Part shown: positions 51,941 through 61,226 of the stretch, piece after piece
How the letters are laid out: each line of letters starts with the position of its first letter
Position numbering within the stretch: position 1 is the stretch's first letter
Source of the DNA: Rosettibacter sp964572725
GTDB taxonomy: Bacteria > Bacteroidota > Ignavibacteria > Ignavibacteriales > Melioribacteraceae
Assembly (NCBI GenBank): GCA_964572725.1
Contig: CAZNFW010000009.1
Span: forward strand, 1 to 64,000
Direction of reading: 5' to 3'
Length of the DNA stretch: 64,000 bases
The notes under the pieces: generated by a model
Database searches by the model: none
Told to the model about the DNA's origin: nothing
Seen by the model: only the letters and a program-made list of their open reading frames with translations
Program-made: the position numbers and the translations under genes

Positions 51941-52891
51941 TTACAATTTTCCATTGAATACACTGTTTAAAAAATCAACTACTATTATAACAACTTTTTT
52001 CTGCCACGGATGAAACAACCAAAATGTGTGTGGAGTGTTTTCGATGGTATGAACCTCCGAATAGATATTTAATTTACTCATCTTTTCAATTGCTTCGTCT
52101 CTTCCGGCATGAAATCTTGGAATAGAACTATTAATAAAAAGGATTGGCGGAGTATTTTTATTTATGTAATTTAATGGTGAAGCTTCAACCCACAATTCAG
52201 GTTTTTCTTTATAAGTAAATCCAAGCCATTGCTTAGCAGCCGATGGTTTTGATGGAATTGTATCTTTTCCGCTTTCAGACGGGGTTGTCATATCCAGTAC
52301 ACCATCTATATCAATTATAGCACTTACTTTTGTAGAAATATTTTTTTTATCTGGTTCAAATTTTTTAACACCTGTAGTAACACCAGCTAAAGCTGCAAGA
52401 TGACCACCTGCAGATTGTCCCATTAAAACAATTTTATTTGTATCAATGCTGTATTTAGCAGCATTTTCTTTTATCCATAAAACTGCATGTTTAATATCAA
52501 GGACTGCCACAGGATACAATGCTTCTGTTGAAAGTCTATATTCGATTGTAGCAGTAACAAAATTTTTTGATGCTAAATTTGAAGCTAATGACCATTCCAT
52601 TTCTTTATGACCTGAACGCCAGCCGCCGCCATGAATTATAATTATACATGGAAATTTTCGATTTATTTTTTTTGGTAAAAACAAATCAAGATGTAATTGT
52701 CTTGCCCCGTCTTTATAATAAACTAAATTTTTGATTTGTTTTACATTCTTGTTAATTGTTGCAGGTTTAGCAAAAGTATAATTATTTTTTATTTTTTCAT
52801 ACGCTGAATAAGTTGTAAATGAAGTATCTTTTTCAATTTGTGCTAATGAAAGTGATTTAAATAAAAACAAAAGCAATAATAATTTTTTCAT
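51941..52891 (-). CDS. Exported alpha/beta-hydrolase esterase (BD-FAE/acetylesterase-like)
   Basis: A 316-residue protein with a signal peptide (MKKLLLLLFLFKSLSLAQIE). The oxyanion motif IIHGGGWRSGHKE and the nucleophile elbow MGQSAGGHLAAL mark the hormone-sensitive-lipase/BD-FAE class. The acid and His are in the C-terminal part (IPRFHAGRDEAIEKM; ENTPHTFWLFHPW). Such enzymes remove acetyl or feruloyl groups from plant polysaccharides. Its place directly downstream of a secreted pectinesterase supports pectin deacetylation, by inference. A hairpin lies between the two genes, so expression may be partly separate. Confidence 0.85.
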   Translation of the reverse strand: MKKLLLLLFLFKSLSLAQIEKDTSFTTYSAYEKIKNNYTFAKPATINKNVKQIKNLVYYKDGARQLHLDLFLPKKINRKFPCIIIIHGGGWRSGHKEMEWSLASNLASKNFVTATIEYRLSTEALYPVAVLDIKHAVLWIKENAAKYSIDTNKIVLMGQSAGGHLAALAGVTTGVKKFEPDKKNISTKVSAIIDIDGVLDMTTPSESGKDTIPSKPSAAKQWLGFTYKEKPELWVEASPLNYINKNTPPILFINSSIPRFHAGRDEAIEKMSKLNIYSEVHTIENTPHTFWLFHPWQKKVVIIVVDFLNSVFNGKL

Positions 52892-52918
52892 TTTAACTAC
52901 CTCTTAAAATAAAATTTA

Positions 52919-52957
52919 AGGGCTGTCCCAAATTGATTAAAAAATTTGAACAGCCCT
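52919..52957 (-). terminator. Hairpin downstream of pectinesterase gene, probable terminator
   Basis: AGGGCTGT (52919-52926) pairs with ACAGCCCT (52950-52957), and CAAATT with AATTTG inside, with a small internal loop. Read on the minus strand it lies 36 bases after the pectinesterase stop and is followed by a T-rich stretch. GGCTGTCCCAAA also resembles ends of some insertion sequences, so a short inverted-repeat element is possible. Confidence 0.55.
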
Positions 52958-52992
52958 GAAATACAATTTTTCTACAATGATATAGTCTGATT

Positions 52993-55900
52993 CTATTTTA
53001 ATAAAATCATTTTTTTAGTTAAAACAAAATCTTCAGTAACTAATCTATAAAAATAAACACCGCTTGCTAATGAAGAAGCATTAAATTGAACTTTATAATA
53101 ACCTGCTTCTTGTTTTTGGTCAACTAAAGTTTTTACTGCCTGTCCCAGAACATTATAAATTACCAATTTAACTTTAGCTGCTTTTGGCAAGGAATAATTT
53201 ATAGTAGTTGTTGGATTAAAGGGATTGGGATAATTTTGTGAAAGTGAATAATTACTTGGCAATTCATATTTGTTTGCTTCTTCATCTTTTACAGAAGTAA
53301 TTATATCTGGCATCCAGTCGTATCCAAAATTTGGATTTGTATTTTTAGAAAAAATATTTTGAAGAGTATATTCTTTTGCTTCGTCATCTGTTAATTGTCT
53401 TGATATAGATGTCAATCTTTTGGAAATATCAGAGCCAGGTCCATAACATTTATATTCAGCATAGAGAGCAGGTGTAACATTCCAAGTAGACCACCCAGCA
53501 GGATTAAGAGATGCAGGTTCATAGCAATTAATAAATACAGTTCTTGGTTTTGCCTGCCAAGGTCTGCCAAGTACAAAAGAAGTAATAGGTCTGCCGTCGA
53601 ATCCAATTGAATCAGCTGTAATTTTAGAATCTCTGAACACATAACCAAATTTTGATTCTGCATCTGTACTTGCAGCTGTAAGTGTTCCGCCTTCTCGATT
53701 AATATGAATTTCACAGGAATCAAACACAACAATGTCTCTTCCAAAAATAAAATCTACCGAACCTTCTATATAACAATTTTTCATATAAATTCTTCCAGCA
53801 CCTCTGCCTCCCCATGTATAATAAGTATCTTGATAACCAAGTAATTTGCAATTGAAATATTGCTGTCTGTCCCCGTTTACTCTTAATGCAACAGCCTGTT
53901 CGCTGCTTCCATGTGTTCCATCATTCTTAATTGTATTTTGAAAAGTAATATTAATTGCAGTAAAATCATCTGCATCAATTGCTACACTGTATGAATTAGA
54001 AGTGCCTAAATTATTCTTGCCAGCATAATCATCATAAGTAAGTATTGTACTATCTCTGTCTTCACCTTTTAAGATTACATTAGTTTTAGTAGAAGGCAAA
54101 AGTAATTTTTCGTAGTAAACTCCTTTTTTAACATAAATTGTATATGGTCCTGTGTAATAATCCGGCACATCGTTAAATGCCGCCTGGACAGATGTGTAAT
54201 CTCCGGTTCCATCTTTTGCTACTACTTTTGTAACTGGAGGAGCCATCTGCTGAGTAGTGAATGAAATTTCCTGACCATAACCTGTACCTTTACTATTAGT
54301 TGCATAAGCACGAACATAGTAAGTTGTATTCGGTTCTAATGGATAAAGAATGCTTGTAAATTTACCAAGTCCTTTACCATTTTCAGTTTTTGAATCGTTA
54401 ATAGTTGGATTTCCAGTTTTATTCCAGCAGACACCTCTTGCAATTACAGTATCACCGCCCCAGCTTAAAACTTCGCCGCCGCTTACAGCAGTTTTTGCCA
54501 ATATACTTGAAACTGAAGTTGTAGTTACTGTTGGAACTGTTAAAGAATCAAGTGTAGTAAATTCAATTTGTTCACCATACGAAACTCCCGCATCATTAAC
54601 TGCGTAAGCTCGAACATAATATTTTGTTCCCGGAGTTAAATTTTTCATAATACTCTTAAATGAGCCAGAACCGCTTCCATCAATTGTTTTATTATCTGAG
54701 ATGGTAGGATTTCCAGTAGTATTCCAACAAACTCCTCTTTGTGTAACTATTGCACCACCATCAGAAGGAATGTTACCACCACTTGTTGCAAATGTTGTTG
54801 AAATGTCAGTTACAGGACTCGTTACTACAGTTGGTGGGTCTGCTGTAACACCCAATACATTTCCAATTATTTGAACACTATCAACAGCAATTAATTTAGC
54901 CCAGCCTTCTGCTTTAGTATTGTGCGGATAAATTCTCAAGTAAAATGCTTCACCTGTGTTAATTGTTTCTTCTAATTTCTTTCCAAATTTATCAACTTTA
55001 TTTCCTACCAGTGCTGTATCTGGAATTAATAATGTTTTTGTTGAAAATGTTGAATCTTTAGAATAATAAACAGCAGCTCTTAAATTACTTGAAAACCATC
55101 CTCCCATATACAAAGAAATCGAATCAACATATAATGTTCCACCAAATTTTGGTTTTGCTGTATATTGAAAATAAAGCGTATCAGTCGGATTAGGTTCAGC
55201 ATACCATGTTTTGGAAACAGTTTGAACAGCACCACATTTTAAGTTATTTCCTTTTGTATCTGGCAGTTGTGTTGTTCCATAAAATTTCATCGCAGGACTA
55301 TATTTAACAGGTTCAGCCAAGATTGGTCCAGTTGTTACAAATTCTTCTCCTGTTTCATAAGGCCATAATACTTTTGATGCAACAGGGCTGCCTTCAACTT
55401 CACCTGCAATTACAATATTCTGGAGACACAAATATTTTCCAGTAGAAACAGATGAACTTTCGTGCCATGGATAAAATCTCAAGTAAAAAGTTTCACCAGA
55501 TTTCACAACAATATTCTGGTCAAATTCAAAATGTTCTAATGCATTTGGATTTAAGTAATTATGACCGGTTTGGTCGCTTGTTTGATAATTCAATTTAATT
55601 GCATTACTAAAATCTGCTTTTGTAGAAATCCATACATTAGCTTTAAATGTACTAGAACTTTTTGCACCGATATCAAAAGAAATTTTATTTACATAAAGAG
55701 TATAACCTGATTTTGGAGAAACTGAAAATTGAACAAACACAGTATCAATCTGGTCTGTCAAACCTGCTGGCCAAGTATTGTTTGTGCCAGCCATTCTAAT
55801 TCGTTGACTATTATTTGGTCCAGTGTATTGATTAATTTCAGTATTCTTAAAATATTCATCCTGAGCTGTTATTTGTCCAGTTGTAATAACCGAAAATCCA

Positions 55901-56568
55901 GTTCCTCCATCAGCAGGATTAGTCAAAGGCCAGCTTGCAGATGCTTGATATGTTTTTCCTTTTGTTGTTCCCCAAATTTTTACATCCTGAATATAAAGAT
56001 ATTTTGATGTTGAAGGTGAACTTTCATACCAGGGATAAATTCTAACAAAAAGTGTATCGCCATCATTCACCTGAGCATTAATTGCAAATACATAAAGTGA
56101 ATCATTATTGTTACCAAGTTTAATAGGATTAGCATTCAATTTTGCAGCATTATTAAATGAAGAATTTAATGAATACCAAACATTTACTCTCATGTAACTT
56201 GTTCCGCCGCCGCCAAGCCACATAGAAATAGAATCTGCATGAAAACTATAACCTGACTTTGGCATTAAAGCAAATTGAACATATCGCGAATCAACTTGAG
56301 CCGTTTCATTTCCCCATGAAATTGGATTAGTTCCATCATGGGGCCACCATCTTTGATTCGTACCGAGAGGTCCAGCATTAGTTCCTGAATAACTTCTTAC
56401 AACAAAGTTTGGACTACCAATTTGTTTGAAACCAATTAAATTACCTTGTACTACAGAAACGTTTTGACTATCTGGCGGAACACATTTCCACTCGACGTAA
56501 GCTTTGTTTTGTGAATAAAGATAATTTGTTAGTATAAAAAGTATCAACAATAACAAAATTTTTTTCAT
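52993..56568 (-). CDS. Secreted multidomain pectinesterase with T9SS sorting domain
   Basis: A 1191-residue exported protein (signal peptide MKKILLLLILFILTNYLYSQ). Three related about 185-residue beta modules lie in the first about 590 residues, each with phrases like PKSGYSFHADSISMWLGG, SGYTLYVNKISFDIG or FGGTLYVDSISLYMGG followed by FYLRIYP, probably carbohydrate-binding or adhesion modules. Two Fn3-like domains follow (VTQRGVCWNTTGNPTISD; VIARGVCWNKTGNPTIND). The pectin methylesterase beta-helix is at about 780-1090, with EQAVALR, YQDTYY, VDFIFG and LGRPW containing the Gln/Asp/Asp/Arg catalytic residues. The last 87 residues (NYPNPFNPTTTINYSLP ... VYFYRL ... KKMILLK) form a type A T9SS sorting domain. 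GGAGG precedes the start. It de-esterifies pectin at the cell surface or outside. Confidence 0.93.
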   Translation of the reverse strand: MKKILLLLILFILTNYLYSQNKAYVEWKCVPPDSQNVSVVQGNLIGFKQIGSPNFVVRSYSGTNAGPLGTNQRWWPHDGTNPISWGNETAQVDSRYVQFALMPKSGYSFHADSISMWLGGGGTSYMRVNVWYSLNSSFNNAAKLNANPIKLGNNNDSLYVFAINAQVNDGDTLFVRIYPWYESSPSTSKYLYIQDVKIWGTTKGKTYQASASWPLTNPADGGTGFSVITTGQITAQDEYFKNTEINQYTGPNNSQRIRMAGTNNTWPAGLTDQIDTVFVQFSVSPKSGYTLYVNKISFDIGAKSSSTFKANVWISTKADFSNAIKLNYQTSDQTGHNYLNPNALEHFEFDQNIVVKSGETFYLRFYPWHESSSVSTGKYLCLQNIVIAGEVEGSPVASKVLWPYETGEEFVTTGPILAEPVKYSPAMKFYGTTQLPDTKGNNLKCGAVQTVSKTWYAEPNPTDTLYFQYTAKPKFGGTLYVDSISLYMGGWFSSNLRAAVYYSKDSTFSTKTLLIPDTALVGNKVDKFGKKLEETINTGEAFYLRIYPHNTKAEGWAKLIAVDSVQIIGNVLGVTADPPTVVTSPVTDISTTFATSGGNIPSDGGAIVTQRGVCWNTTGNPTISDNKTIDGSGSGSFKSIMKNLTPGTKYYVRAYAVNDAGVSYGEQIEFTTLDSLTVPTVTTTSVSSILAKTAVSGGEVLSWGGDTVIARGVCWNKTGNPTINDSKTENGKGLGKFTSILYPLEPNTTYYVRAYATNSKGTGYGQEISFTTQQMAPPVTKVVAKDGTGDYTSVQAAFNDVPDYYTGPYTIYVKKGVYYEKLLLPSTKTNVILKGEDRDSTILTYDDYAGKNNLGTSNSYSVAIDADDFTAINITFQNTIKNDGTHGSSEQAVALRVNGDRQQYFNCKLLGYQDTYYTWGGRGAGRIYMKNCYIEGSVDFIFGRDIVVFDSCEIHINREGGTLTAASTDAESKFGYVFRDSKITADSIGFDGRPITSFVLGRPWQAKPRTVFINCYEPASLNPAGWSTWNVTPALYAEYKCYGPGSDISKRLTSISRQLTDDEAKEYTLQNIFSKNTNPNFGYDWMPDIITSVKDEEANKYELPSNYSLSQNYPNPFNPTTTINYSLPKAAKVKLVIYNVLGQAVKTLVDQKQEAGYYKVQFNASSLASGVYFYRLVTEDFVLTKKMILLK

Positions 56569-56719
56569 GGTGCCTCCATTTATTGAATAATAATTTTTTT
56601 CGGAATTGGTATGATATTGTAATTAAATCTATTATAGATTTTTAGAAATCAGAATAAAATTTCTATAAGCTGAGTAGTTTTTCGATAGGCTGCGATATTA
56701 AAATGTTAAGCTGCAGATT

Positions 56720-57517
56720 TTAAAATGTATTTCCGAATAACCTTTGAAAATTTTCTTTATAAGTTCTGCTCATTTTTAATTTAGTTCCATCTTTAAGAAA
56801 CAATTCATAATCACCATGTTCATTCGATTTTAATTTTTCTACTCTCTCAATATTAACAATTGAAGAGCGGTGAATCCTTACAAAAACATAGGGGTTTAAT
56901 TTATTTTCAAGAGAACTTAATGAATCATGCAGAAGAAATTTTTCGTCCTTTACATGAAGATAAACATAATCCCCCTGTGCTTCTATCCAGTCAATTTCCG
57001 AAACAGGAATAATTTTAATAATGTTTTTGTTTTTAACGGAAATCCTGTTTAAATATTTGTTATCCTCAATACTTTTTTCTTTATCTGAAACTAAATTAAG
57101 ATATTCATCTGCGAGAGCTTTGAGTTTTTCAGAATATATTTTTAACCTACGATTTTCTATTTCACTTATTGCAAAATTAATTGCTTTCTTTAAACGATTT
57201 TTATCAATTGGTTTTAATAAATAATCAACAGCATGAAATTCAAAAGCTTTAAGAGCATATTTGTCATAAGCAGTTACAAAAATTATTATTGGAATATTAT
57301 CATGATTAAGATTTTTAAGAACTTCGAAACCGTTCATTCCCGGCATCTGAATGTCAAGAAAAACTAAATCAGGGGAAAGTTCATTAATTTTTTCTACAGC
57401 TTCAAAACCCGAACTGCATTCTGCAACAATTGTAATTTCCTTATAATCTTTTAATCGGATTTTTAAACCTTCTCTTGCATGAGGTTCATCATCAACAATT
57501 ATGGTGTTTATTTTCAA
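56720..57517 (-). CDS. LytTR-family response regulator
   Basis: A 265-residue regulator with an N-terminal receiver domain (IIVDDEPHAREGL; phospho-acceptor Asp55 in LVFLDIQMPGMNGFEVL; FVTAYDKYALKAFEFHAVDYLLKP). The C-terminal LytTR DNA-binding domain runs from about residue 160 (RISVKNKNIIKIIPVSEIDWIEAQGDYVYLHV...IHRSSIVNIERVEKL). It acts with a LytS-type sensor kinase, and two such genes lie immediately upstream on the same strand (20-bp gap). Target promoters are not visible here. Confidence 0.93.
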   Translation of the reverse strand: MKINTIIVDDEPHAREGLKIRLKDYKEITIVAECSSGFEAVEKINELSPDLVFLDIQMPGMNGFEVLKNLNHDNIPIIIFVTAYDKYALKAFEFHAVDYLLKPIDKNRLKKAINFAISEIENRRLKIYSEKLKALADEYLNLVSDKEKSIEDNKYLNRISVKNKNIIKIIPVSEIDWIEAQGDYVYLHVKDEKFLLHDSLSSLENKLNPYVFVRIHRSSIVNIERVEKLKSNEHGDYELFLKDGTKLKMSRTYKENFQRLFGNTF

Positions 57518-57537
57518 ATTATCACCTGATTATTTTT

Positions 57538-58542
57538 TTATGTATTCAAAACAATAGTATAACAATTACCATTTTCAATTATATAAGTGTGATTGTCTTT
57601 CATAAAATTACGAAGCTGTATAATTTCATCATATTTTATATCACCATTCAAAAAAATATTAAGAATAACAATTAATTTATTATTTGTTTCATTAGCAGTT
57701 AATTCCATGATAATATCTTTACTGATTATATTTAATAAATTTTTTACTATAAACAAAAGTGAAAAAGATTGAAGTGTAAATCCATCAATTGAATTGTTTA
57801 TTCTTTTTCTCAATTCTAATTTTTTATTAGATATAATTCTTTCAACTGACAAATATTTTTCTACAATTTCAATTTCATCAATAAGAGATGTAAAATTATT
57901 TTCATTATAGAGAGACATTCGCAAAAAATCACTAATCGCTGTAAGCAGGCTGTCAGCTTCACTTGTTTTCCCTTCTTTCACTAATTCAGCAATTTTTTCT
58001 AAAGATTTATAAAGAAATGATGGATTAATTTTACTTTTGAGTTCCTGCAGTTTTGTAAAAGATAATTTTTCTTTTAATTGATAACTCATTAACTCATTTT
58101 CTTTTAATTGATTTTTATATTTAATCAAATAAAAAACAAGGTAAAATAAAATTATCATTACAACATCGAGCCATACAAGCGGGTTATTAAACATATATTG
58201 ATAAAAGCTGTTATAACTTCTTCTAATTAGAAACAAATTTTCAAAAGCATAAAAAAGAAGCTGATGCATTACAATCAAAGAAAAAATTATCAGAACATTT
58301 TTCGTTACTTCTAACAAAACATTTTTCTTTTGAGTGTTTACAAGAATTAAAATAATTAATGCAATTACTATGAAATACCAGTTGTAAATCAATTTAGTAA
58401 ACAATAAAAGTAAAAAGGGATTTATTGTTTTGTGATAAATAAAATAGGTCTGCAATGAATTTACCAAACCTACAAAGCTGAGAACAACAAAAAGAGAAAT
58501 AAATAATTTGAGGTCTATTATTTTTTTAAATTGCAGCAACAC
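57538..58542 (-). CDS. Degenerate LytS-type histidine kinase (likely pseudokinase)
   Basis: A 334-residue membrane protein with about four helices in the first 150 residues, paralogous to the intact kinase encoded next to it. The kinase region starts at TKLQELKSKINPSFLYKSLEKI, where the phospho-acceptor His of NPHFLFN is replaced by Ser (Ser175) and the Asn by Lys. The C-terminal ATP-binding domain lacks a recognisable DNG/GxGL box and ends early. It probably cannot autophosphorylate and may serve as a sensor or regulatory partner of the intact kinase. The frame is undamaged, so it is a gene rather than debris. Confidence 0.75.
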   Translation of the reverse strand: MLLQFKKIIDLKLFISLFVVLSFVGLVNSLQTYFIYHKTINPFLLLLFTKLIYNWYFIVIALIILILVNTQKKNVLLEVTKNVLIIFSLIVMHQLLFYAFENLFLIRRSYNSFYQYMFNNPLVWLDVVMIILFYLVFYLIKYKNQLKENELMSYQLKEKLSFTKLQELKSKINPSFLYKSLEKIAELVKEGKTSEADSLLTAISDFLRMSLYNENNFTSLIDEIEIVEKYLSVERIISNKKLELRKRINNSIDGFTLQSFSLLFIVKNLLNIISKDIIMELTANETNNKLIVILNIFLNGDIKYDEIIQLRNFMKDNHTYIIENGNCYTIVLNT

Positions 58543-58560
58543 TTCACACTAAACTTAATT

Positions 58561-59664
58561 TTAATTTTTTAGTAAAGGTATTTTCATCATAACTTTTAAG
58601 CCGCCGAGTTTTGATTTCATTAATTCAAAATCGTATTTGTTTTCGTAATAATACTCAAGCTGATTTTTAATAATTTTTAATCCCAAGCCTTTTTCAGTTT
58701 TATTATCATCAAGCCCTTTTCCATTATCTTCAACAGAAATTATTAGATAATTATTCTCATCAGTAATATTTATTTGAATAATTCCATTTTCAGGATTTTT
58801 TGCAATTCCATGACGAATAGAGTTCTCTACAAGCGGCTGAAGAATAAAATTTGGAATTAACATATTTTCAGTATTTATATTAATATGTGTTTCAACGGAA
58901 AGTTTTTCGCCAAATCTTAATTTTTCTATTTCAAGATAATTTTTTACGAATTCTAATTCTTCTCTAATTAGAATAAGTGTGTTATTATTTTCCTTAAATG
59001 ACCGTGAAAGCAATTCTTTAATTCTATTAATCAAACTTAATGTTGTCTCTCTGTCATTCTTCAATATCAAAGTTGAAAGAGTATTAAATGTATTGAATAA
59101 AAAATGCGGATGAATTTGACTTCTCAAAATATTTATTTGTGTTTCGGTTATGCTGTTATTTAACTGGGATAACTTTATTTCCTCTTTTTTATTTTCTTCT
59201 AAGTTTTCTACAATATAGATACCTGCCTCTATGATAAAATAGATCACAATATCAACCCAAAGCCACTGGTTTCGAAGAATTCTTCTATAAATTAATGTTC
59301 TAATATCGAGATAATCAAGAACAAGATTTATAACAACTGCAGATAAAATTTGATGGATGCTGACAAGTATTATAGGAGCAACAAAATAAAGAGCAAAGTA
59401 ATCAAGAAATTTATTTTTACTATATTTTTTTACAACCAAAAAAATCAGCGGTGCAATAAAAAACCAGTAGAGCCAATAAAAAATATTAAAAGGAATATGC
59501 CAAAGTAAACTGTAATGCTGATTTGAATTTTGTTCAATTATAAAATAATGTTGAAGTGCAACTGCAAGAGAAATAAATACCAAAACAACAAAAAGTATTA
59601 ACTGTAAATGATAATAACTACTTTTCTTATTAAAATAAATATTCTTAAAAGAAAATGAATGCAT
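58561..59664 (-). CDS. LytS-type sensor histidine kinase
   Basis: A 367-residue membrane sensor kinase with about four to five membrane helices (residues 20-150) followed by a His_kinase (PF06580-type) domain. The phospho-acceptor His187 is in QIHPHFLFNTFNTL. The ATPase domain shows LQPLVENSIRHGIA (N box), VEDNGKGLD (D/G1 box) and KGLGLKIIKNQLEYYY (G2 box). Its 5' end overlaps the serine hydrolase gene at one base, and it precedes a degenerate paralogue and a LytTR regulator. The input signal is unknown; the upstream haem-binding and hydrolase genes suggest envelope or haem stress. Confidence 0.9.
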   Translation of the reverse strand: MHSFSFKNIYFNKKSSYYHLQLILFVVLVFISLAVALQHYFIIEQNSNQHYSLLWHIPFNIFYWLYWFFIAPLIFLVVKKYSKNKFLDYFALYFVAPIILVSIHQILSAVVINLVLDYLDIRTLIYRRILRNQWLWVDIVIYFIIEAGIYIVENLEENKKEEIKLSQLNNSITETQINILRSQIHPHFLFNTFNTLSTLILKNDRETTLSLINRIKELLSRSFKENNNTLILIREELEFVKNYLEIEKLRFGEKLSVETHININTENMLIPNFILQPLVENSIRHGIAKNPENGIIQINITDENNYLIISVEDNGKGLDDNKTEKGLGLKIIKNQLEYYYENKYDFELMKSKLGGLKVMMKIPLLKN

Positions 59665-60686
59665 TATAAATTTTTAATTAAGTATTTCTCAATTAATTCA
59701 AAAATAATATAAGTTGATTTTGCAACATTCCATTTTGAAGTATTCACTATTACTAAATTTAATGCAGGTATTACAATTAAAAATTGTCCACCCCATCCTG
59801 CTGCAAGATATGAATTATATTTTCCAAATTTTCGTGTGTGCCAGTGATAACCATAACCGCCAATTTGAGGAAAGCCGTCAAAATATTTTTTTGTAGATTT
59901 TTCAATCCAATGTTTGCTTACAATTTGTTTATTATTCCATCTGCCTTCGTTAAGCATCATTAATCCAATTTTTGCGAGGTCTTTAGGTCTAAGCCACAGT
60001 TCAGAATTTCCTTTTTCATTTCCATCTGCAGCTTTTTCCCATTTTATATTTTTAATTTCAAGCGGCAAAAATAAATTTTGATTTGCAAATTCCAGCAAAT
60101 TCATTTGTGAACAATTTTTTATAATTCCAGCCAACAGATGTGATAAGCCGCTGTTATAATTCCATGTTTCTCCTGGTTTATATTTTAATGGAACATTATT
60201 AATCAAATATTGATTTGGATTTTTGCTTTTATCCCATCCAGTTCGCCATTTCCCGCCAAAATTATTCCAGTCAAAACCTGCGCTCATTGTTAACAGATGA
60301 CGTATTGTAATTTCTTTTTTCTTTTCATCTGAAACATTATCAAAGAGTTCTGGCATTATCTCAATTAATTTTTGATTTTCGTTTTTTATCATTCCTTTGT
60401 CGATTGCAATACCAATTAAAAGTGATGTTATGCTTTTAGTAACGGATTTAAGATTGGCAAGTTTCGTTTCATTAAAACCATTATAATATTTTTCAAAAAG
60501 AAGTCTATTGTTTTTGTATATCAATAAACTATTTGTTACAGGATTTGTTTTGTTATAATTAGTTAATAAAGAATCTGCTTTTATAATATTTTGCATAAGT
60601 TTTCCATCATTTTGCTGAGTGCTCTTTTTGGTTTCAGTAAACTGGATATAAAAAAATAAAATTATTATGAAAAAGAAATTGAACAT
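59664..60686 (-). CDS. Serine hydrolase of the class C beta-lactamase family
   Basis: A 340-residue protein with a short N-terminal hydrophobic segment (MFNFFFIIILFFYIQF, signal peptide or anchor). The nucleophile motif SxxK is SVTK (Ser81, Lys84) in LKSVTKSITSLLIG, the YxN motif is YNSG and the late segment YGYHWHTR...AAGWGGQFLIVIP corresponds to the KTG-like region, with His/Gly in place of Lys-Thr-Gly. Members are mostly esterases, peptidases or D-Ala-D-Ala-type hydrolases rather than true beta-lactamases. It starts one base after the haem-binding gene stop and overlaps the LytS gene by one base. Confidence 0.85.
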   Translation of the reverse strand: MFNFFFIIILFFYIQFTETKKSTQQNDGKLMQNIIKADSLLTNYNKTNPVTNSLLIYKNNRLLFEKYYNGFNETKLANLKSVTKSITSLLIGIAIDKGMIKNENQKLIEIMPELFDNVSDEKKKEITIRHLLTMSAGFDWNNFGGKWRTGWDKSKNPNQYLINNVPLKYKPGETWNYNSGLSHLLAGIIKNCSQMNLLEFANQNLFLPLEIKNIKWEKAADGNEKGNSELWLRPKDLAKIGLMMLNEGRWNNKQIVSKHWIEKSTKKYFDGFPQIGGYGYHWHTRKFGKYNSYLAAGWGGQFLIVIPALNLVIVNTSKWNVAKSTYIIFELIEKYLIKNL

Positions 60687-60687
60687 A

Positions 60688-61116
60688 TTATTTACCAGTT
60701 GCCCATTTTCTTATTTTATCCTTTTTAATAAAATCCATTTTTGAATCTGGATGTAAAAAAGTATAAACAGGTAGTGGCATATCACCTTTTTCTATTTCTT
60801 CCAATATTTCTTCTTTTAGCTTGAGTTTCTTTGCTTCATCATATTTACCCCACTCGGAGAAATTAAGTTTTGCTCTTCCTTCCTTTACATCATCAACTAT
60901 TAAATAAGAAACAGGTGCTATGTAACTATACCATGGCCACTTAGTTTCATTTGAATGACAATCATAGCAAGAGGTTCTTAGAATATTCTTTAAATCATCT
61001 GTAACCACAATTTCTGCTGTAACTGGTGGATTAGTTTTTGGTTCCTGAGCAAATTGAAGACCAATTAAAAATCCTGCAAGTAATCCAAAAAAACTTTTGA
61101 ATATTTTTTTTATCAT
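60688..61116 (-). CDS. Haem-binding domain protein (single CxxCH)
   Basis: A 142-residue exported or membrane-anchored protein (MIKKIFKSFFGLLAGFLIGLQFA) with one c-type haem motif CYDCH (Cys50, Cys53, His54), followed by SNETKWPWYSYIAPVSYL, typical of the Bacteroidota Haem_bd family (PF14376-like). The C-terminal KEEILEEIEKGDMPLPVYTFLHPDS supplies likely further contacts. A very strong AAGGAGGAAA precedes the start. It is the first gene of the five-gene unit ending with the LytTR regulator, so it might feed redox or haem status into that two-component system. Confidence 0.88.
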   Translation of the reverse strand: MIKKIFKSFFGLLAGFLIGLQFAQEPKTNPPVTAEIVVTDDLKNILRTSCYDCHSNETKWPWYSYIAPVSYLIVDDVKEGRAKLNFSEWGKYDEAKKLKLKEEILEEIEKGDMPLPVYTFLHPDSKMDFIKKDKIRKWATGK

Positions 61117-61226
61117 AATTATTTCCTCCTTATAGAAAAAAATTTAGACTTAATAGATAAAACTTCTCTCTGTTATTACACTACTAAAATTCAAAAACTT
61201 TTTTTATTCAACATAATTCATAATTA

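Noticed and set aside
52919..52957. GGCTGTCCCAAA as an insertion-sequence end
   Set aside because: No transposase gene, no target duplication and no second end are visible. A terminator explains its position better.
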